DNA from: Gammaproteobacteria bacterium
Lineage (GTDB): Bacteria; Pseudomonadota; Gammaproteobacteria; Pseudomonadales; Azotimanducaceae
Assembly: GCA_028821125.1 (NCBI GenBank)
Contig: JAPPHD010000001.1
Location: forward strand, 1-64,000
Length of the DNA stretch: 64,000 nucleotides
Direction: 5' to 3'
Shown: one piece after another, positions 45,435 through 53,795 of the stretch
How the letters are laid out: every line of letters begins with the position of its first letter
How positions within the stretch are numbered: position 1 is the stretch's first letter
Program-made: the position numbers and the translations under genes
The notes under the pieces: model-generated
The model's database searches: none
The model's input: the letters and a program-made list of their open reading frames with translations, nothing else
Told to the model about the DNA's origin: nothing

Positions 45435-46658
45435 ATGGACGGGGATCTGGAACTGATGCGGAGCGAACTGGTTCGTAAACCGTTCGATCGGGAGTTGAGG
45501 TTCGAGTTCGCCGACAGGCTCCTGAATCTGGAGCGATACACCGAGGCGCTGGAACAGTATCTGTTGCTGGTCGACATGATGGATACGGCAGAGCCCCTAT
45601 TGGGAGTCGCCAGGTGTCAGGTGGGGCTCCACCAGGAAGGAGAAGCCGTGCAGGCTTATGAGCAGGCGCGCCGGCTTGGTGATTTCACCCCTGTCCAGGA
45701 ACTGGAATCCCTGTCGCGGGAACGTGGCGGCGCACGGCCACTCCGGGCCGTCGAGAAGGAATCGGCCGAGATCATCGAACTTCGGCGCCCGGAAAGGGAG
45801 GGCGTCGGATTCGACGACCTGACGGGAATGGATGACCTCAAGCGGACGCTGCGCATTCAAATCATCGAACCCTTTCTCCGCCCCGGTCTCTTCCAACGCT
45901 TCAAGAAAGATCCGGGTGGGGGTGTCCTGCTGTACGGACCCCCCGGATGCGGCAAGACGATGACGGCGCGAGCGGTGGCCGGAGAATGCAGTGCGAACTT
46001 CATCTCGATCGGTGTCAGCGACGTGCTGAGCATGTGGAGGGGTGCAAGCGAAGAGAATCTGGCGTCTATGTTCGAAAAAGCCCGAGCCAATAGGCCTTGC
46101 GTGCTGTTCTTCGATGAACTGGACGCCTTGGCCTATTCGCGCTCGAAAGCCGGTTCCGACGGCACCCGCACACTCGTCAACGAGTTCCTGGCTCAATTGG
46201 ACGGTTTCGGCAGCGATAATCGCGATGTGCTGATTCTCGCGGCCACGAACATGCCATGGGACGTCGATCCCGCCGTCAAGCGGCCAGGGCGTTTGTCGAA
46301 ACAGATTTTCGTTCCGCCGCCGGACTTGCGTGCTCGCGCCGCCATGTTCGAGGCGAAGCTCAACGACGTTTCGATCGACCGAATCGACTATTCGGCGTTG
46401 GCGAGCGCGTCGGAGCACTTTTCCGGTGCGGACATCGACGGGGTGATCGACGCCGCTAAAGATCTGGTGATCGGCGACATCATAGAGTCGGGCTCCGACC
46501 GACGGATGCAGCAACAAGACCTGGAACGGAGCCTGGAATCGGCGGCGCCAACGACCATGGACTGGCTGCGAACGGCCCGCAATCTGGTCAAATACGCCGG
46601 CGCGGATGCGAGCTACCGGGATGTGGAGAAATTCCTGAGGAAGGTCAAGTTCGTATGA
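45435..46658 (+). CDS. TPR-AAA+ ATPase (Vps4/FtsH-like AAA domain)
   Basis: A 407-aa ATPase. Residues about 1-95 are a short TPR-like helical domain (FEFADRLLNLERYTEALEQY), then a linker, then one classical AAA domain: GMDDLKRTLRIQIIEPF, Walker A GPPGCGKT (about 168-175), pore-loop region SMWRGASEENL resembling the Vps4/katanin MSKWxGESE motif, Walker B FFDELDAL (about 225-232), sensor 1 AATN, arginine finger region RPGRLSKQI, and a C-terminal helical lid ending SYRDVEKFLRKVKFV. It has no protease domain, so it is probably an unfoldase or disassembly machine. Third gene of a three-gene module with two membrane proteins. Confidence 0.85.
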   Translation: MDGDLELMRSELVRKPFDRELRFEFADRLLNLERYTEALEQYLLLVDMMDTAEPLLGVARCQVGLHQEGEAVQAYEQARRLGDFTPVQELESLSRERGGARPLRAVEKESAEIIELRRPEREGVGFDDLTGMDDLKRTLRIQIIEPFLRPGLFQRFKKDPGGGVLLYGPPGCGKTMTARAVAGECSANFISIGVSDVLSMWRGASEENLASMFEKARANRPCVLFFDELDALAYSRSKAGSDGTRTLVNEFLAQLDGFGSDNRDVLILAATNMPWDVDPAVKRPGRLSKQIFVPPPDLRARAAMFEAKLNDVSIDRIDYSALASASEHFSGADIDGVIDAAKDLVIGDIIESGSDRRMQQQDLERSLESAAPTTMDWLRTARNLVKYAGADASYRDVEKFLRKVKFV

Positions 46659-46915
46659 GCGTTGTGAGACCACAAGCAAGGCGTTCAATCACCCGGTAGA
46701 GCATATTGTCGCCAATTGCGCCCGGCGGGAGAGTGGCGCAAGCGGGTGCTCAACAGTGCGTCAGTCGTGTGCGTGCAGCGTGTGTGGATCACCACGTGCG
46801 CGTTTAGCAGACAAGGCGAGGCCCGGCCAACTAACTGATCAAGTGACATTTTTGATGATAGCCAACTTGCGGTAGCGGGGAAGGACAGCCCGCCAAGCAC
46901 AATGGCGCTGGCGCG

Positions 46916-47341
46916 ATGCTGGCTTGGGAACAAAGCATCTCGAAGGAGGGGTTCAGCCGCGAGGCTGGAATTCAGACGCGGATTTTAGCGCCCGCAAGGT
47001 CGGTCAGCGCCCTTCGCGACAGGCATCAGAAGCCCCGCGAATCGCTTGCCGAGGCCGTCTCAAGTGCCAGTGTCACCAACCTCGACGATACGATAAGCGC
47101 CGCGATGGAAATGACCGGCCTCATCGACGGACTCTCCAAGCGTGGCATCGACGACATCCAACGTCACTTGCAACTGACCCTGGACGACGAGCGGGTATTC
47201 CGCGCCGCGCTACAGAGCGTGCGGCGGGCTGGCCTGAGTGCCTCTGGAAGGGCCGAAGAGCAACGTCGCTCAAGGGTGGCGGACCGGCTGTCTCGAGACA
47301 CCGGGCTGCCGCAGAGCGACCTTTTGAATCTCGACGTTTGA
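46916..47341 (+). CDS. Hypothetical protein
   Basis: A possible 141-aa protein that I do not recognise. The second half (NLDDTISAAMEMTGLIDGLS, DDERVFRAALQSVRRAG) is helical and protein-like, whereas the first 45 residues look random, so a later start such as ATG 47106 is possible. No membrane segment and no clear Shine-Dalgarno. It lies 258 bp after the AAA+ gene, within the segment bounded by istB fragments; the preceding gap holds nothing recognisable. It could be a decayed fragment. Confidence 0.3.
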   Translation: MLAWEQSISKEGFSREAGIQTRILAPARSVSALRDRHQKPRESLAEAVSSASVTNLDDTISAAMEMTGLIDGLSKRGIDDIQRHLQLTLDDERVFRAALQSVRRAGLSASGRAEEQRRSRVADRLSRDTGLPQSDLLNLDV

Positions 47342-47391
47342 GTGCCTGGTCCGGCGGTCGCGTCGCTACCGACCGTTTGGTCTGAGCGAGC

Positions 47392-47665
47392 GCCACCAGT
47401 CAGTTGCCCATCGACCAATGGCATGCGGTTATCGGCGATCCGATACTGGCCGATGCCATCCTGGATCGGCTGGTACACAACGCTTACAAAATCAATCTGA
47501 GAGGAGAATCCATGCGAAAACGTCAGGCAAAGTTGACGGGCGCCGCCCGTTCCGAGTAACAATGCAAACTCCGCGTCGCCATGCTCCAGCGGGTGGCAGC
47601 CTTGCTCCGGTTCGGCTGGCAGGCTTCAGATGGAATCGGTGGCAGACTTCGGCGGTTTACGCACC
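47392..47665 (+). mobile_element. IS21-family remnant: istB 3' end plus right terminus
   Basis: The plus strand encodes the IstB C-terminus ([20 protein letters not shown], then [20 protein letters not shown]) up to a TAA at about 47559. Downstream are three GTGGCAG-type repeats about 22-24 bp apart (47592, 47614, 47638), which is the multiple terminal repeat structure of IS21 elements. The 5' part of istB and all of istA are missing. Its first 60 bp are the inverted partner of the fragment at 43029-43088. Confidence 0.82.
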
Positions 47666-47784
47666 CGCTAAAGTACGACTGATCGCCCCGGGAGTAAAAT
47701 CTGGAGCATGGCGATACAATCATTAAGTTGCGATTTCCGGGCAACAACAGCCGACATCAGTCGTTTGACTAAGGAGCACTGTCT

Positions 47785-48180
47785 ATGACTATCCCTATTA
47801 CGGCAATTTACGCGGGCTTGCTCGTCATCGTTCTCGTTTCGCTCACTACCCGGGTCGGCCTAACACGCGTCAAAACTGGCATTTCAATACTCGACGGGGG
47901 CAGTGACAAGGTCGCTGTGGAAATGCGTCGACATGGGAACTTTGTAGAGCACGTTCCGATGTTGTTATTGTTGATGGCCGTTGTGGAAGTCAATGGTGGC
48001 AATCCGGCCTTCCTTCATGTTGTAGGCATCGTGCTTGTGCTTTGTCGCGTCTTGCATCCGCTAGGGCTGCGCCATGATCGCGTGCAAACCCCACTACGTG
48101 TGATCGGCGCGGCCGGAACGTCCTTTGTCACCATTGCTCTTGGGTCGGTAGCGATTTGGCAAGGCGTTCAAATGCTCTAG
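47785..48180 (+). CDS. MAPEG family membrane protein
   Basis: A 131-aa integral membrane protein of the MAPEG family (membrane-associated proteins in eicosanoid and glutathione metabolism). Four hydrophobic segments are visible, with the family signature RRHGNFVEHVPMLLLLMAVV between helices 1 and 2 and RVLHPLGL after helix 3. Bacterial members are often glutathione transferases or peroxidases of lipid substrates; activity here is not proven. ATG 47785 has AAGGAG about 8 nt upstream. It stands alone after the IS21 remnant. Confidence 0.85.
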   Translation: MTIPITAIYAGLLVIVLVSLTTRVGLTRVKTGISILDGGSDKVAVEMRRHGNFVEHVPMLLLLMAVVEVNGGNPAFLHVVGIVLVLCRVLHPLGLRHDRVQTPLRVIGAAGTSFVTIALGSVAIWQGVQML

Positions 48181-48440
48181 GGCGTACCAGGCAGCGGGTT
48201 AGCCAACACCCACGAAGCGAGTCATTGAGTTGACACCGCGGGTGAGGACGCTGTTCGCGGATCGGCCGCTACGTTCCGACCTCGACCGCACCCGAACTTC
48301 GCCACTGAATTAAGCGGCGAAAGTCCAGAACGGCCTGGTTTGCCCGCTTACGGGCCCAAAAATCCACCCGTCATCAACCACCATCCAGTCGGTGCACCGC
48401 GTGTGTCCGAGAAATCCGCCAAGAATCCTCGCAATGGCCG

Positions 48441-50330
48441 TCAGTTAGGGCGTACAAAAACCTGGCTGCCCGCCAATGGTGCACTGCCATAGCGAAAAGG
48501 TTGCCAGTACAACACGTCGGCCGCATGAGCGTCGCTGTCGAGATCGTAAACGCCTACGGATATGCGTGCCTCTTGCCAGTCGTCGCCATTGGGAGCTTTT
48601 GACGCGATGTAGCTTAACGGCACCGCAAGTTCAGCGGCGTAGCCCGATTCGGTTGAAGCAAATGAGATCTGCGTATTCGCATTTGTGTCGTCGACGAAGG
48701 ATAAGAGCTCGTCTTTCGCATGTGCGCCCGTTGAAACAATAGTTGAGATGTGAGCAGCTATGTCACCACCGAGTAAAGCTTCGGCAGGACCCATGGTCGC
48801 GTCCCTCTCTACCGGGTCGCGCGGATCTATTGAGAAGCGAATTGAATCCTGTGCTCTGGGAATGAGGTCCGCATGCGCGCTCACATCATCGTCGATGACA
48901 TTGACGCCGATGTACAAGTGCTCCGGCCCCTCTCTGACATCGAACTGAAAGGAAACATCGTTTGGCTCGAGTTCCGGGGACACGATATCGCCTTGCCGAG
49001 CGGCGTTGTAAGTGAGCGGACCCCACTCGGACAAGTCGCCATCGATTTCTACGTTGTCTATTGTGCCAATCGCATACGTCGAAAGGGGTAAGACGGGCGT
49101 CAATACCGGGAATTGCGCAGGTCTTTCACCAATGATGCCGGTAACGGTCCATTCGACGGACGCAGTGGTGAGTGAGTGGTAGGGTACGGGCTCATCGGTA
49201 GAGAGACGCAAAAACAGTTCCACGCTCTCCCCGGCTGGTACCGACAAGGGCATTAACCCTTCGATGTTAAAGTTGGTCTTGCGCGCGACGGACGGAGCGA
49301 TCGTAAGGGTCGACTCGGTAGGGTTCGTTATTGTGACCTTTTGGCTCGCTTTACCAAAGAAATCGTCAGTGGATCTCAGCGCCTCCATTTCGATGGCGTT
49401 CGCGACTTCTGTCAAGCCCGACAAAAGCTCTGGGTTAGATACATCTTCGTCAAATATGCCGTCGAGCAGGACGTTGGCAATGCGCGGCCCGTCGTCGCGC
49501 ATCGTCACCCAAGCTACGTGATCGAACTCTCCGAAGGCAGCGCCGCGCAGTCCGCTGCCTCCGCCTGTCGTTGCCAGCGTAATGAAGTTCCGGTCATTGC
49601 GTGTCACTCGACTGTACTGATGGAAGTGGCCGGCAAACACTGTGTAGTCGCGTTCGCCAAGCAATGCTTCAACCTCAAGCCAATCTTCGTTGACCGACGG
49701 ATAAGCCCATAGCGGTTGATGCAGCAACACAATCGTCCAGCGCGGATCTGGGTGCTGTGCAAGAACAGACTTGATGAAGGTCATTTGGTCGGCTTGCTGC
49801 CAAGGGCCTGGTACGGGAGTGTCAGGTTGGTCTACCATGCCAAAGAGCTCGCTGTTGACGACGACGAACAGCACATCCTTGTACAGGAAGTGATAGTAGC
49901 TAGGACCAAATCGTCGTTGCCACTCTTCAGCCATAACCGTGTTGTTCATGTCGTGATTGCCTGGGGTGTAGAAGAACGGCGCCTCAAGCTCACTGACGAA
50001 CGACTCGATCTCATCCCACTCGCGATTTAACTGAGCCTGGTTCTCGGTATAGCCCTCGATTAAATCGCCAACGCTTACAACGAATGCAGGTGAAAGCAGA
50101 TTTACCTTGGGCATCGCACCGGCAAAGACCCCGGGTCGAGCGCAACATGTACGATCACTGACAATAACGAAGTGAAAGTCGTCGGCGCCGTCCTCAAGCT
50201 TGAGATCGGTCCAGGGCGTGGCACCCTCAAGATCAGGAACCTGTATGTCCGGATTGTCCGTCGCTGGCGGTGCGCATGCAGTGACGAGTGATAGGAGGAA
50301 AATCGGAGCGAGGAGGCGGGCTCGGAACAT
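48441..50330 (-). CDS. Lipoprotein metallophosphoesterase with C-terminal sugar-binding-like domain
   Basis: A 629-aa exported lipoprotein: signal peptide FLLSLVTAC with the lipobox Cys at about residue 19. The calcineurin-like phosphoesterase domain (about 50-290) carries FVIVSDRTCCARPG in place of the usual DxH motif, VVSVGDLIEG, TPGNHD, LLHQP and AGHFHQYSR. The first metal motif thus lacks the expected His. The C-terminal part (about 440-625) resembles CBM9/DUF1083-type beta domains (EIDGDLSEWGPLTYNAARQ). ATG 50330 gives the compact lipoprotein signal; ATG 50351 is an alternative. Substrate unknown, probably a periplasmic or outer-membrane phosphodiester or sugar phosphate. Confidence 0.75.
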   Translation of the reverse strand: MFRARLLAPIFLLSLVTACAPPATDNPDIQVPDLEGATPWTDLKLEDGADDFHFVIVSDRTCCARPGVFAGAMPKVNLLSPAFVVSVGDLIEGYTENQAQLNREWDEIESFVSELEAPFFYTPGNHDMNNTVMAEEWQRRFGPSYYHFLYKDVLFVVVNSELFGMVDQPDTPVPGPWQQADQMTFIKSVLAQHPDPRWTIVLLHQPLWAYPSVNEDWLEVEALLGERDYTVFAGHFHQYSRVTRNDRNFITLATTGGGSGLRGAAFGEFDHVAWVTMRDDGPRIANVLLDGIFDEDVSNPELLSGLTEVANAIEMEALRSTDDFFGKASQKVTITNPTESTLTIAPSVARKTNFNIEGLMPLSVPAGESVELFLRLSTDEPVPYHSLTTASVEWTVTGIIGERPAQFPVLTPVLPLSTYAIGTIDNVEIDGDLSEWGPLTYNAARQGDIVSPELEPNDVSFQFDVREGPEHLYIGVNVIDDDVSAHADLIPRAQDSIRFSIDPRDPVERDATMGPAEALLGGDIAAHISTIVSTGAHAKDELLSFVDDTNANTQISFASTESGYAAELAVPLSYIASKAPNGDDWQEARISVGVYDLDSDAHAADVLYWQPFRYGSAPLAGSQVFVRPN

Positions 50331-50376
50331 ATTGTCTATGCTCTTAAACATGCCATGCTACTTGTACTGGTACAAA

Positions 50377-50759
50377 TTACAAACAGGTTATGTTCCCTGA
50401 TCCCCGGATGAGGTGTAAGCGGGGCGACAGCCCGACCTGGAGATCAGCTTGAAACTGGTGTAAAGGCCCAGGGCAGCAACTGGTCGATGTCCGAGGCCGG
50501 ATTGCCGCAGGCGCCACAGCGTCCACGAGTTCTTCGAAGCGAACCGGCGGAATGCCCCGCCCAGTCTCGATGTAGCGTATGGCCAGCAACGGGCGCAGGA
50601 CATAGAAATACTTCTTCAGGCGATCCTGACCTCTTCTTCTGACTCGATCACCGCCAGGCGGCGAAGAATCTCGCGCCTGACGTCGGGATCGATACCATTG
50701 GAGGCGAGGGCCTGGCCGGACCTCATTCCCATTGAAGGCTCTTTCGGCTTCCTATTCAT
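50377..50759 (-). pseudogene. RlaP/YcgL-like nucleotidyltransferase with internal deletion
   Basis: ATG 50759 opens a frame with an N-terminal segment (NGIDPDVRREILRRLAVIES, EEEVRI) like YcgL/RlaP nucleotidyltransferases, but the catalytic GSRAWGF-type motif is missing. At about 50625 it jumps, in another frame, to the C-terminal conserved block RLKKYFYVLRPLLAIRYIET, GRGIPPVRFEELVDAV. About 130-150 residues have been deleted. The start overlaps the stop of the phosphoesterase gene, so the two were once an operon. Downstream it fuses with an apparent IS66 remnant. Confidence 0.6.
50400..50525 (-). mobile_element. Possible IS66-family 3' remnant
   Basis: The minus strand encodes NPASDIDQLLPWAFTPVSS followed by a stop, similar to the extreme C-terminus of IS66-type transposases (LLPW motif), then sequence that could be an IS terminus (GTCGGGCTGTCGCCCCGCTT). 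It abuts the broken RlaP-like gene. Short, so uncertain. Confidence 0.4.
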
Positions 50760-51492
50760 CCCGAATCGCCTCGATCCGCTCAAGTGTCGTGTTGCCCGGG
50801 AGACTGTCGCCGGCAACAAGCGATTTAGCGAGCCGCCGGATCCGCACCAGGGATACCGGCCGGTAATCGAGCTGCTCAACCGAAACGTTGATGTGCGGCG
50901 AGTCCGCGGACTTCAGCGCATTGTGCTGGTGGCCGTGAATGTTTACGTGCCCGGCCGGGACGTTCGGTAGCGGCGCATGGGTCCAGATCAGCGGGGGGTC
51001 GCCAGGCGAAGTCAACACCGCTTTCACCCGGTGAAAGCCTCCTGCCCGCAGGATCCCCTGGCCGGTCACGTCGTGGTTGCCGACAACCAGGACCTTGGTG
51101 CGGCCAGGGGCGGCGCGTACCCGTTCCCAGGTGTCCTCCGTAAGGCCGCTGCCCATCGCAACGTCGCCGACACAGACCAGGGTGTCTTCCGGGTCGACGC
51201 CGAGCTGCCAGTTGGCCCAGAGTACCCCGTCCATCTCGTGCACATCGTGAAAGGGGCGGCCCTGGTAAGCGATGATGTTGGCGTGGCCGAGGTGCAGGTC
51301 CGACCAGACTTTTACTGTCTCATCGGGCGCATCGAGGACGCCGGCACCGTGCTCATTGAGCGCACGGCGCATCGCCGCCAGCGTCTTGCCGCTACGGCCC
51401 AACGCCTCGCGCAGATCGTCGCGATAGAGGTTGATCGGCTCCTTGCCCGGCCGCCATCCGCCTGACGAGGGTTTGGACCGCTTGGCGGTCAT
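50752..51492 (-). CDS. Calcineurin-like phosphoesterase (COG4186 type)
   Basis: A 246-aa cytoplasmic metallophosphoesterase. Metal motifs are complete: SDLHLGHANII, CVGDVAMG, VVGNHD, IWTHAPLP and NIHGHQHN. The combination SDLHLGH-NII-Y-GRPF is typical of the COG4186 group. The N-terminal 55 residues are a separate helical extension. ATG 51492. It overlaps the start of the deleted RlaP-like nucleotidyltransferase; phosphoesterases and RlaP proteins are thought to cooperate in RNA repair-like loci, so this operon may have had such a role. The substrate is unknown. Confidence 0.82.
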   Translation of the reverse strand: MTAKRSKPSSGGWRPGKEPINLYRDDLREALGRSGKTLAAMRRALNEHGAGVLDAPDETVKVWSDLHLGHANIIAYQGRPFHDVHEMDGVLWANWQLGVDPEDTLVCVGDVAMGSGLTEDTWERVRAAPGRTKVLVVGNHDVTGQGILRAGGFHRVKAVLTSPGDPPLIWTHAPLPNVPAGHVNIHGHQHNALKSADSPHINVSVEQLDYRPVSLVRIRRLAKSLVAGDSLPGNTTLERIEAIRDE

Positions 51493-51565
51493 CTCCGTTG
51501 CTCCGGGTGAAAAGGGGCGCGATTATCCTCTTGCCCTTAACGCAATGGAACAGCCCGGACGCGCG

Positions 51566-51751
51566 CTATCTGGTACCGAATTCCCGGCGAAGGTCGCTGC
51601 GTGCCCGGTCGATGAAGCTCCTTGCCAAGTCTGCGTTCATGGCGTAGTCGACATCAGTGCTGTGCCTGTGCCTCCACCGCATCGCAAGCGCAGTACCCCC
51701 GCCCAAGCGCAAGTTGCGGATTTCGTCCGGGGCCATCATCGCGCTGAGCAT
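51566..51751 (-). pseudogene. Truncated AbiEii-type nucleotidyltransferase
   Basis: Only 61 residues: the motif LGGGTALAMRWRHRHSTDVD is the nucleotidyltransferase core of DUF1814/AbiEii-like toxins, preceded by EMLSAMM-like helix sequence and followed by a stop soon after. Family members are several times longer, so the C-terminal two thirds are gone. An AGGTCAAGAGAG leader provides a possible Shine-Dalgarno. It follows the small gene at 51819-52265 on the same strand, perhaps its antitoxin partner. Confidence 0.65.
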
Positions 51752-51818
51752 CTCTCTTGACCTGATCAGGGTGCGCTTCGGATGTCCGGCCAGATAGAGT
51801 GCCCGTCCCTGGCGCTAT

Positions 51819-52265
51819 TCAGAAGTAGACAAGGCCGGGCTCGCCTTCCATGTTCGCCATTCTCCTGTCCCACTCGGGGTCCTCGCCCAGGTCTCTGACC
51901 TTCACTTCAGGGCAGGCGAAGCTGATGAGGTTGTTCCAGATGCGGTTGCGGTCCCCGTTGCAGCGAACGACTAGCCTTGCGACCTGACCCATGCTGGCGC
52001 GCCCGTCGTACAGCGCCCTTCTGGCCTCGAAAGCGTCCATGTTCATGAGGGCCTCCTGTAGCGCGAAGCGCCGATCTGTGTCCGGGGCATCCCCCACCCT
52101 GGCCCACAGGATGAACTCCCTTTCGCTGACGTTGACGGGACATCCGGCAAGGTGCTTTTCCAAGGCCAGCCCCAACTCCCCTACGCCAGTCTGGGTCTCC
52201 CGAGGTTCGTCATCGAATGGCGCGCCAACGGCAACGTCTTCGCGTTGGTTGGAAAGTGTCTTCAT
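51819..52265 (-). CDS. Hypothetical protein, possible antitoxin partner
   Basis: A 148-aa soluble protein that I do not recognise. It is acidic, with helices such as RRFALQEALMNMDAFEARRA and a conserved-looking RLVVRCNGDRNRIWNNLISF. It lies 67 bp upstream of the truncated AbiEii-like nucleotidyltransferase on the same strand, a place often taken by the antitoxin, but it shows no helix-turn-helix. ATG 52265 opens the frame and no obvious alternative exists. Confidence 0.5.
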   Translation of the reverse strand: MKTLSNQREDVAVGAPFDDEPRETQTGVGELGLALEKHLAGCPVNVSEREFILWARVGDAPDTDRRFALQEALMNMDAFEARRALYDGRASMGQVARLVVRCNGDRNRIWNNLISFACPEVKVRDLGEDPEWDRRMANMEGEPGLVYF

Positions 52266-52805
52266 TTGAAGTGACTATGCAACGCAGTTCCAAGTCAGCT
52301 CATTGTAAACCACCGCCCGCTTGCCATCCCATCCAAAGGGGCCGTCGAATCGCGGCCTGAACATACGGCCAGTCTTCTGCAGTGGCGTGGTGCAAGCGGG
52401 GCAGTCTCACTCTGGCGCCCCGCGAGATTGAGCTTGATGTCTAGGATGGCGATTTTGCGCGGACGGGCGGCAACTGGTAGCTTGAAATCCCTCGGCCAGA
52501 GGTCTTTCAGATCTGGATCAGTTCAAATCGACAACGTCGGCGCCCTGATTCGATTGATGCGCAAGGATCTTACAGCGTTGATCCCGATTGCCTCAGTTGT
52601 CGCGGCGATTTGTGCGCCATGAGGTTCCTTCGCTCACTGACTCAAGGGGAAGGCCGATCTCTTCGGTGCAAACAGATTATGAATTGAATTGAAAATACGA
52701 CCTTACCCTTTCCATTAAGCTCATTGGCCGAACGCGCCGATGCACAACAACGAAGCTCACTTCAAGAATGTACTATCGCAACTGTCTTCCGCGTGAAGGA
52801 ACACG
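52266..52805. other. Gap with no recognised gene
   Basis: About 540 bp between the hypothetical gene and the ABC transporter. The open frames inside (for example 52428-52622 on the plus strand) show no protein character. The last 130 bp (52670-52800) are relatively AT-rich (TATGAATTGAATTGAAAATACG) and probably hold the ABC operon promoter, but no consensus pair could be fixed. Confidence 0.45.
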
Positions 52806-53795
52806 ATGAGCGCGCAAGCAGGGCCTGGGTCGGTGGGCAACAGGATGACGCTGGCCGTACGCGACTTGCGCATGAGATACGGCGACACGGACGTCCTGAG
52901 CGGGGTGACATTCAGCGCGCAACGCGGTGAGGTCCTGGGCCTGCTCGGGCCGAACGGCGCGGGCAAGACCACAACCATCGAGATTCTCGAGGGCTTCCGC
53001 AAGCGCTCGGCAGGAGAGGTTTCGGTCCTCGGGGTCGACCCTGCCCGGGGCGACGAAGCCTGGCGTTCCCGGATCGGTGTCGTGCTGCAGTCGTGGCGCG
53101 ATCATGGGCAGTGGCGCGTGCGCGAGCTGCTCGGCTACCTCGCCCGGTTCTACGTCCCGTTCTCGGCTCCCGGGATGCCGCGGCCTTGGTGTGTGGATGA
53201 GCTCATCGAGGTGATCGGCTTGAGCGAGCTTGCGAATGCCAGGATCATGACCCTGTCCGGAGGCCAGAGGCGCCGCCTCGACGTCGCGATAGCGATTGTC
53301 GGGCGGCCCGAGGTCGTCTTTCTGGACGAACCTACGGCGGGTTTCGACCCGCACGCCCGTCGCGAGTTTCACGGCCTGATGCATCAGTTGTCCGATCTGG
53401 AGAACACGACGATTCTGATCACGACCCACGACCTGGACGAGGCCGAGAAGGTGGCCGACCGGATCATCGTACTCGACGAGGGCCGCATCGTCGCCGATGG
53501 TACGGTAGAGCACCTGGCGCGCCAGTTCGCAGCCGGCGCCGAAGTGCGCTGGACCTCGGGCGGCCGCCGCCACGTGCACGCGGTGCGCAGCGGCGACCCG
53601 ACCGGTTTCGTCCGGGGCCTGCTCGCGAAAGACGAGGACATCACCGATCTCGAGGTACGCCGCGCGAGCCTCGAGGACACCTACATGGCTCTCGTTCAGC
53701 GCGCGGAGGCGGGCCCGTCGCGCTTCGCGAGGCAGGCCGACACCGAGCAGCGGGAAGGCACAGGGGATGCCTCGGAGGCGCAGGCATCACCGTGA
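52806..53795 (+). CDS. ABC transporter ATP-binding protein
   Basis: A 329-aa ABC-2-type ATPase. Walker A GPNGAGKTTT (about residues 49-58), signature LSGGQRRRLDVA, Walker B VVFLDEPTAGFD and switch His in ITTHDLDEAEKVAD are all intact. The C-terminal ~110 residues are the regulatory extension seen in drug or lipid exporters (DrrA-like). ATG 52806 has AAGGA 5 nt upstream. The stop overlaps the permease start (GTGA), so the two are coupled. Substrate unknown; efflux of a hydrophobic compound or antibiotic is typical. Confidence 0.9.
   Translation: MSAQAGPGSVGNRMTLAVRDLRMRYGDTDVLSGVTFSAQRGEVLGLLGPNGAGKTTTIEILEGFRKRSAGEVSVLGVDPARGDEAWRSRIGVVLQSWRDHGQWRVRELLGYLARFYVPFSAPGMPRPWCVDELIEVIGLSELANARIMTLSGGQRRRLDVAIAIVGRPEVVFLDEPTAGFDPHARREFHGLMHQLSDLENTTILITTHDLDEAEKVADRIIVLDEGRIVADGTVEHLARQFAAGAEVRWTSGGRRHVHAVRSGDPTGFVRGLLAKDEDITDLEVRRASLEDTYMALVQRAEAGPSRFARQADTEQREGTGDASEAQASP

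Noticed and set aside
52428-52622. 64-aa plus-strand frame before the ABC transporter
   Set aside because: Sequence looks random, with no Shine-Dalgarno and no family resemblance.
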